NCBI GenBank assembly: GCA_028565715.1
Contig: JAOXYC010228126.1
Span: 1 to 10,729, forward strand
Length of the DNA stretch: 10,729 nucleotides
DNA from: Phoronis pallida
Lineage: Eukaryota > Phoronida > Phoronidae
Direction of reading: 5' to 3'
The notes under the pieces are model-generated. The model ran no database searches, was not told the DNA's origin, and was given only the letters and a program-made list of their open reading frames with translations. Of the stretch, positions 7,086-10,729 are shown piece by piece; within the stretch, counting starts at the first letter, position 1, and every line of letters starts with the position of its first letter. The translations under genes and the position numbers were made by a program.

Positions 7086-7150
7086 TTTACTACAACCCTG
7101 GCTTGTTTTATTATTCTTCTTCTCTTACCTCAAAATATCGATCACTACAA
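7086..7150. repeat. Third, diverged copy of the fold-back arm sequence
   Basis: TTTACTACAACC...TGGCTTGTTTTATT...CTTCTTCT...TTACCTC...ATATCGATCACTACAA follows the middle and inner part of the left arm of the 6735-7012 element, in the same orientation, with several substitutions and small insertions. It shows the region has accumulated more than one copy of this family. Confidence 0.75.
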
Positions 7151-7472
7151 ATAAGTAAAAACCCCTTTAATCTACATGTATTTATAGGGACTATATTTTG
7201 TGTACTACTTTTGTATATCCCTACGTCTTTCTAGTGTTTCGAACAATTTCATTGGTTGATGATATATTCCTTTGTCTACCTTGCTTCGCTTTCGATTTCA
7301 ACAGTTTTATTTTTTTCTCAGTTTTTCATTAAATATTCAGCAAAATGATATCTTTAGATCAGCAAATTTGCAAAAAAAAACAACCATCCCAGTGTGTTTG
7401 TTATTTTATGTTTCATGTTTCCGAAACCCTCCATCCGCTTAGAGATGCGGGTTATCTATGTATGGATTATTC

Positions 7473-7516
7473 ATCTTTCATATTTATATTATATAGTTTG
7501 TTACTTCGTTATCTTA
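7473..7516. repeat. 44-bp dispersed direct repeat, copy 2
   Basis: Second copy of the repeat at 7021-7064, differing at two positions (C/T changes) and followed by TGCCATTTTACTAC, matching GACATTTTACTAC after the first copy. It lies in the open frames of 7345-7620, which are therefore most likely repeat sequence and not a gene. Confidence 0.85.
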
Positions 7517-7874
7517 TGCCATTTTACTACTATTTTTGTGATAAAGCGATCAGGAAGTTTCTGTCACAAATGTTGACCAGTTCCAAGCGCAATGTCTGGA
7601 TCCATGTACTGCATTTATAATAAATGGGCGATTAAAGTTTGGAAAAACGAAAATCAAACTTTCAAACTTTTCAGCGTTCACATGTACTTCTGGGGACTAG
7701 AGTGGTCAAAACAGTTTCGACTAGCAAATTTCAATTATCTTTTCAAAATATCTTGATAATTTTTTGACAAATGACGTATGAAAGGTTGGATGCTCATTTC
7801 GAGTAACTTTTATTATAAGCATTTATTTGAAAATAATGTTTTTAAAGGAGCCAAAGTTGGGTGTTAGTTCTTAT

Positions 7875-7892
7875 GGGACATCCTGTATATGG
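7875..7892. repeat. Repeat-end motif GGGACATCCTGTATATGG
   Basis: Counterpart of the CCACCCTGTATA motif at 5165-5179. The preceding 200 or so bases (about 7650-7874) are AT-rich and non-coding and may be the body of the same kind of repeat. The family is not identified. Confidence 0.3.
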
Positions 7893-7895
7893 ACC

Positions 7896-8618
7896 GAGTG
7901 AAAGCAATGTTGCCTGATGCCGAAGGGAAAGGGAAACAATAAACCTGGTGATTGCCAGAGGAATCCGTTCACATTTGCTTTGTACATGTATATGGCCACC
8001 AATGCTTCCAACTTATGATGGGCTTATAAAATGAAAAATTGTATCGTTACATCATGAACAGCGTATATTTGCTGCATCTGCCATCTGGCCAACTCAGTTC
8101 AAAAGTAATATTGACCGATCACCATTCTTTTTTGTCACGTGTCGCGTTATAAAGGAAGTGACCCGAACATGTTGAAGCCAATCAAAGGAAGTTGAGATAT
8201 CAGTGGTCTTGAAATAAAAAAAAGGTTATATCACGTGTGAGTTAATACTAAATGGGGGATTAGACCAAGACTTGAATTGGATGAACATTTCGCCGAGTTA
8301 AAATACTTCATCAATAAATTACTTCATTTCTGAGTTACCAATATGCGTACATTTATTCCTAAAAATTCGCCATGGGTGCTCTCCGGTTTTCCTCGGAATC
8401 TAAATTTATACCATTTGTCAGTTACATCATATAGTAATGGAACTTAAATGTTGATTCGTGATAAGAAATATCAACCCATGCAGTTCAGGACCTTTTTGAA
8501 TCACTCGATATATTACGGGATTGAGAATCACTGTGGTGTTAAATTTTCGTTTCAAACAAAGAGAAACCCTGCTGCTAGAAACTTCAAAATAGTAAAATAT
8601 CAATATTTTTCCTTTCAG
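7896..8618. other. End of intron 2, no gene seen
   Basis: No exon is supported between the repeat end and the acceptor at 8618. The string CCATGGGTGCTCTCCGGTTT at about 8370-8389 resembles pieces of dispersed repeats I recall from aquatic animals; this is low confidence. The frames 8427-8648 (minus) and 8448-8633 (plus) overlap each other and the start of the next exon and are shadows. Confidence 0.5.
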
Positions 8619-8963
8619 TTGTTCGTTTTGTAATGTGTGAAACAACACTCGTCAAACTTTCCCGAGGATACGTTGTCAGTCCGAATTATCCCAACAACTA
8701 TCCACACAGACTGAACTGCTGGCTGACGGTGAAATCTTCAAGGGGCGAAGGCAGGTTCAGGATTTCTTTCAAATCATTTCAACTGAGTTCTGAAGACTAT
8801 TGCAGCACCGACTGGCTAGAAATACGCGAAGGAAGTCGTACGTTGCCAAAATTGTGTGGATCAACACTACCAGACAACATCATGTTTTCATCGAGTGAAG
8901 TCCGTCTTCATTTTTACACAGATTCCACAAGAACAGATGTAGGATTTGCAATATGGTTTGAAA
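8619..8963 (+). CDS. Exon 3: CUB domain 2 of the secreted multi-CUB protein
   Basis: The exon encodes 115 residues between the acceptor TTTTTCCTTTCAG and the donor GAAA|GTAGGT, phase 1 on both sides. With exon 2 the junction codon is G+TT (Val), and with exon 4 it is A+CT (Thr). CUB features in order: C1 in VMCETT, GYVVSPNYPNNYP, C2 in LNCWLTV (with the Trp usual after C2), FRISFKSF, C3 in YCSTDWLEI, C4 in KLCGSTLP, EVRLHFYTD and GFAIWFE. The stretch RTLPKLCGSTLPDN is identical to domain 1, also at most DNA positions. The usual calcium-ligand Glu after F-x-L is Ser, though nearby acids (SSED) exist; Asp in STDW and YTD is kept. The domain 1 glycosylation site is replaced (DNIM). Reading through the donor reaches a stop at 8999-9001. 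Confidence 0.93.
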
Positions 8964-9379
8964 GTAGGTTGTCCAAGGTCTCTCGTGATAATCATTTGTA
9001 ATGTAGGATCTTGTTTGAGTAGCCCAAGTCTCCACTTATGTAGGTTCTTTCTAAATGCTTATTGAAAGCGCGACTGTTTTTGGACTGATGAAGTTTAATC
9101 TTACTTTTCCGTATCCACAAAAGAGCTATGTGGTCGGGCTGCAGTTGATACAATAACTATCAGAGAACACATAGAATTTTTAAAATGTTCTCTTTTATGC
9201 TCTACTTTGACCTTCCAAGGTTATCGGATGATGACAATAAATAAAACACCCTCGAAAATACAGTGAAAATGGACTAAACAACATGAATTTACATAACAAC
9301 ACCAGAAGCATTCAAGATATTAATATTAATATTATTAGGATATGAATCGCGGAGAGTATAGATATCGACTCCTTTTTAG
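8964..9379 (+). other. Intron 3 (416 bp, phase 1)
   Basis: It begins GTAGGT and ends CTCCTTTTTAG. No coding sequence is seen. Overlapping AATAAA hexamers at 9236-9245 lie about 235 bases after the read-through stop, so a transcript ending here after CUB domain 2 is possible but unproven. Confidence 0.65.
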
Positions 9380-9733
9380 CTGTTCTACCGCCAACCTCTG
9401 TTATGTGTGAAACATCAATCGTCAATATTTCACGAGGATACATTGTCAGTCCAAATTATCCTAACGACTTTCCGGCTGATACAGATTGTGAAATGACTCT
9501 GACATCCTCTAATAGGAGAGATCAATTCCGGATTTCTTTTCAAACATTTCGATTGAATTATGGCAACAATTGTAACAACGATTGGTTACTGATAAGTGAC
9601 GAGGGATATACGTGGCAAAGGTTGTGTGGATCAGGCGTACCCGAGAATATCACATCTACATCAAATGAACTCAGGTTACGTTTCCACACGAGTACAGCAA
9701 TCACCAGAAAAGGATTCAGAATACTTTTTGAAG
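9380..9733 (+). CDS. Exon 4: CUB domain 3 of the secreted multi-CUB protein
   Basis: The exon encodes 118 residues between the acceptor CTCCTTTTTAG and the donor GAAG|GTATGT, phase 1 at both ends. CUB features in order: linker VLPPTS, C1 in VMCETS, GYIVSPNYPNDFP, C2 in TDCEMTLTS, FRISFQTF, C3 in NCNNDWLLI, C4 in RLCGSGVP, a NIT glycosylation site, ELRLRFHTS and KGFRILFEG. It is closest to domain 1 at both ends, but its middle (YTWQRLCGSGVPEN) differs from the sequence shared by domains 1 and 2. Of the usual calcium ligands only Asp in NNDW remains; the Glu position is Asn and the later Asp is Ser (HTS). The exon stays open at its end, so the gene continues downstream. Confidence 0.93.
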
Positions 9734-10537
9734 GTATGTTTTTTTAAAGTCTCTCTAGGTAAGAAATTGTGATTCATTTCTCTTTCAAACACCATTTATA
9801 ACTGGGATCAGGATTGTTTTAGTTAGCTTTTAAGAAAACGAACCGACTTTGGCAGACGGGTGAGGTCATTGTACCTAACTACTTTAATTTCTACTGAACA
9901 AGGCATATTTCTGGCAGAAAAGCGCCTAGCCCTGGCAAATTAACAAGGTATTTTTCCCGGGATATTTGTGCAGTCATTCCCCGCAAAAAGGTAGTTCAGG
10001 CACTTAAGGGTTACATGCTGGAGGTACCGAAGAGCGAACATCCACCAAAGGGCGCTTTTTCAGCCTAGGGAAGCGCAGTCTTTCTGAAATCCCCAGTATT
10101 TGTATTGGGTGTTCGAAAAAAAACGTCCGAACTTTACGATCTGATTTTTTGTTGAGTTTTTTAAATACATTTATTACTATACAATGACCAAGGGATGATA
10201 AAAACACAAAGATATAATTTAGAAAAATTGACATTAATATTTGAGTTCACATAATACAATAAATAAATATTCTTATTAAGAGAATAGAAATTAAAAAAAG
10301 AGTTAGCCCAAAAAGTATATGGAATAAACTGACCACATCACCATGATGACAACAAGTCGAGTATTAATTACACATGTTGAAACTTTTGATTTAGATTGAA
10401 TGATAAATTTCTATTAGTTAAAATCATCAAGCAACAGGTAGTAATTTTTTAGGACAAATATAACAATTAGGGGTACAACTCGAGGAATAATTGTTGACTA
10501 ACTGTAGTTCTATTCATCTTTTGTATTTTCTCACCAG
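9734..10537. other. Downstream intron or flank, no exon recognised
   Basis: The stretch starts with the GTATGT donor of exon 4. I found no further CUB or other domain on the plus strand. Acceptor-like sites occur, for example CGCTTTTTCAG cut after 10053, but in the required phase it leads straight to a stop codon (TAG). The minus frame 10004-10234 has no recognisable content and overlaps the AT-rich flank. Confidence 0.5.
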
Positions 10538-10548
10538 TTTATAAATAA
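10538..10548 (+). CDS. Candidate tiny terminal coding segment (Val-Tyr-Lys-stop)
   Basis: A good acceptor (TTTTGTATTTTCTCACCAG, cut after 10537) is followed, in phase 1, by TT-TAT-AAA-TAA. With the last G of exon 4 this would add V-Y-K and a stop right after CUB domain 3. AATAAA overlaps the stop (10544-10549) and another lies at 10681-10686, giving a possible 3' UTR of about 150 bases. A stop soon after a random acceptor is expected in AT-rich DNA, so this is weak evidence for the end of the gene. Confidence 0.2.
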
Positions 10549-10603
10549 AAAAAACAATATTTTTATATCTTATTACTCCTTTTTCAATGTTGTTAGGCGT
10601 CAT

Positions 10604-10621
10604 GCCCCGCTGTATAGGGGC
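10604..10621. other. Short GC-rich hairpin GCCCC-8-GGGGC
   Basis: GCCCC (10604-10608) pairs with GGGGC (10617-10621) around an 8-base loop in otherwise AT-rich DNA; the flanks contain GGCGTC twice in direct orientation. If the terminal segment at 10538 is real, this would lie in the 3' UTR. No known family is recognised, and the 5-bp stem is short. Confidence 0.4.
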
Positions 10622-10680
10622 GTCTTACCCGATTGACATGTCTACTTATAAATTTTTGAATTAAATATATTTATTTCACC

Positions 10681-10686
10681 AATAAA
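10681..10686 (+). terminator. Possible polyadenylation signal AATAAA
   Basis: A canonical hexamer followed within 30 bases by a G/T-richer stretch (TTGATGAGGTGATC), the usual order for cleavage and polyadenylation. Its use depends on whether the CUB gene ends here, which is unproven. Confidence 0.25.
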
Positions 10687-10729
10687 ACAATAGTAATACA
10701 ATATTATAATATTGATGAGGTGATCAGCT

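Larger units (their letters stand above)
5617..8618 (+). other. Intron 2 (3,002 bp, phase 1)
   Basis: It starts GTAATG and ends with the acceptor TTTTTCCTTTCAG. Reading through the donor meets a stop at 5655-5657. It carries several repeats listed separately and one possible small exon at 6686. The stretches 6303-6685, 7151-7472 and 7517-7874 show no gene. The minus frames 6162-6371 and 6262-6543 and plus frames 7345-7620 and 7394-7576 overlap repeats or low-complexity DNA and have no recognisable domain. Confidence 0.65.

Noticed and set aside
7345-7620. Plus-strand 91-codon frame with hydrophobic stretches
   Set aside because: It contains the 44-bp dispersed repeat also found at 7021; the hydrophobicity follows from T-rich repeat DNA.
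8427-8648. Frames on both strands just before CUB exon 3
   Set aside because: Intron sequence next to the acceptor; they overlap each other and carry no motif.
10004-10234. Minus-strand 76-codon frame
   Set aside because: No domain or convincing start; likely AT-rich chance frame.
1-10729. tRNA or rRNA genes, CRISPR arrays, bacterial operons or prophage
   Set aside because: No tRNA B-box-like GGTTCGANTCC with partner stems, no regularly spaced repeats and no ribosome-binding-site gene order; introns and CUB domains indicate an animal genome.

Overview
The window looks like AT-rich genomic DNA from an animal, probably an aquatic invertebrate; phylum and species cannot be fixed from the sequence. 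Three separate ORF blocks each encode one CUB domain. Each is bounded by a consensus splice acceptor and donor, which rules out a bacterial or viral reading. The intervening DNA carries degenerate transposable elements: a Penelope-like GIY-YIG retroelement remnant, fold-back elements, MITE-like pieces and microsatellites.

Main content: the 5' part of one plus-strand gene for a secreted multi-CUB protein. Exon 1 (2795-2876) is a short signal-peptide exon, and exons 2 (5266-5616), 3 (8619-8963) and 4 (9380-9733) encode one CUB domain each. Every intron is phase 1, so each CUB exon is a symmetrical 1-1 module, the usual arrangement for shuffled extracellular domains. The joined exons give 377 codons plus one base with no internal stop. 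The gene probably continues beyond the window, or it may end in a tiny candidate terminal exon at 10538. Its ligand and exact role cannot be read from the sequence.

Layout: 1-2583 is mostly unrecognised non-coding DNA with a CRE palindrome, a 19-bp tandem pair and a possible short minus-strand first coding exon (1907-1996). A TATAAAA box at 2584 and a leader with two small upstream ORFs precede exon 1. Intron 1 (2877-5265) holds a palindrome of about 1 kb made of two head-to-head copies of a Penelope-like element 3' end, both broken, with a perfect 67-bp tandem duplication at the apex. A second, older fold-back element follows. Intron 2 (5617-8618) holds an (AAT)n-associated repeat, a candidate MITE, a 115/121-bp fold-back element inserted at or beside a possible small cysteine-rich exon, and further repeat pieces. 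Intron 3 is 416 bp. 9734-10729 shows no further CUB exon.

The most interesting points are the phase-matched signal exon, which completes the gene start; the patchwork similarity among the three CUB exons; the Penelope palindrome, whose centre is more uniform than its flanks; and the possible small exon whose donor would be supplied by a transposable element.
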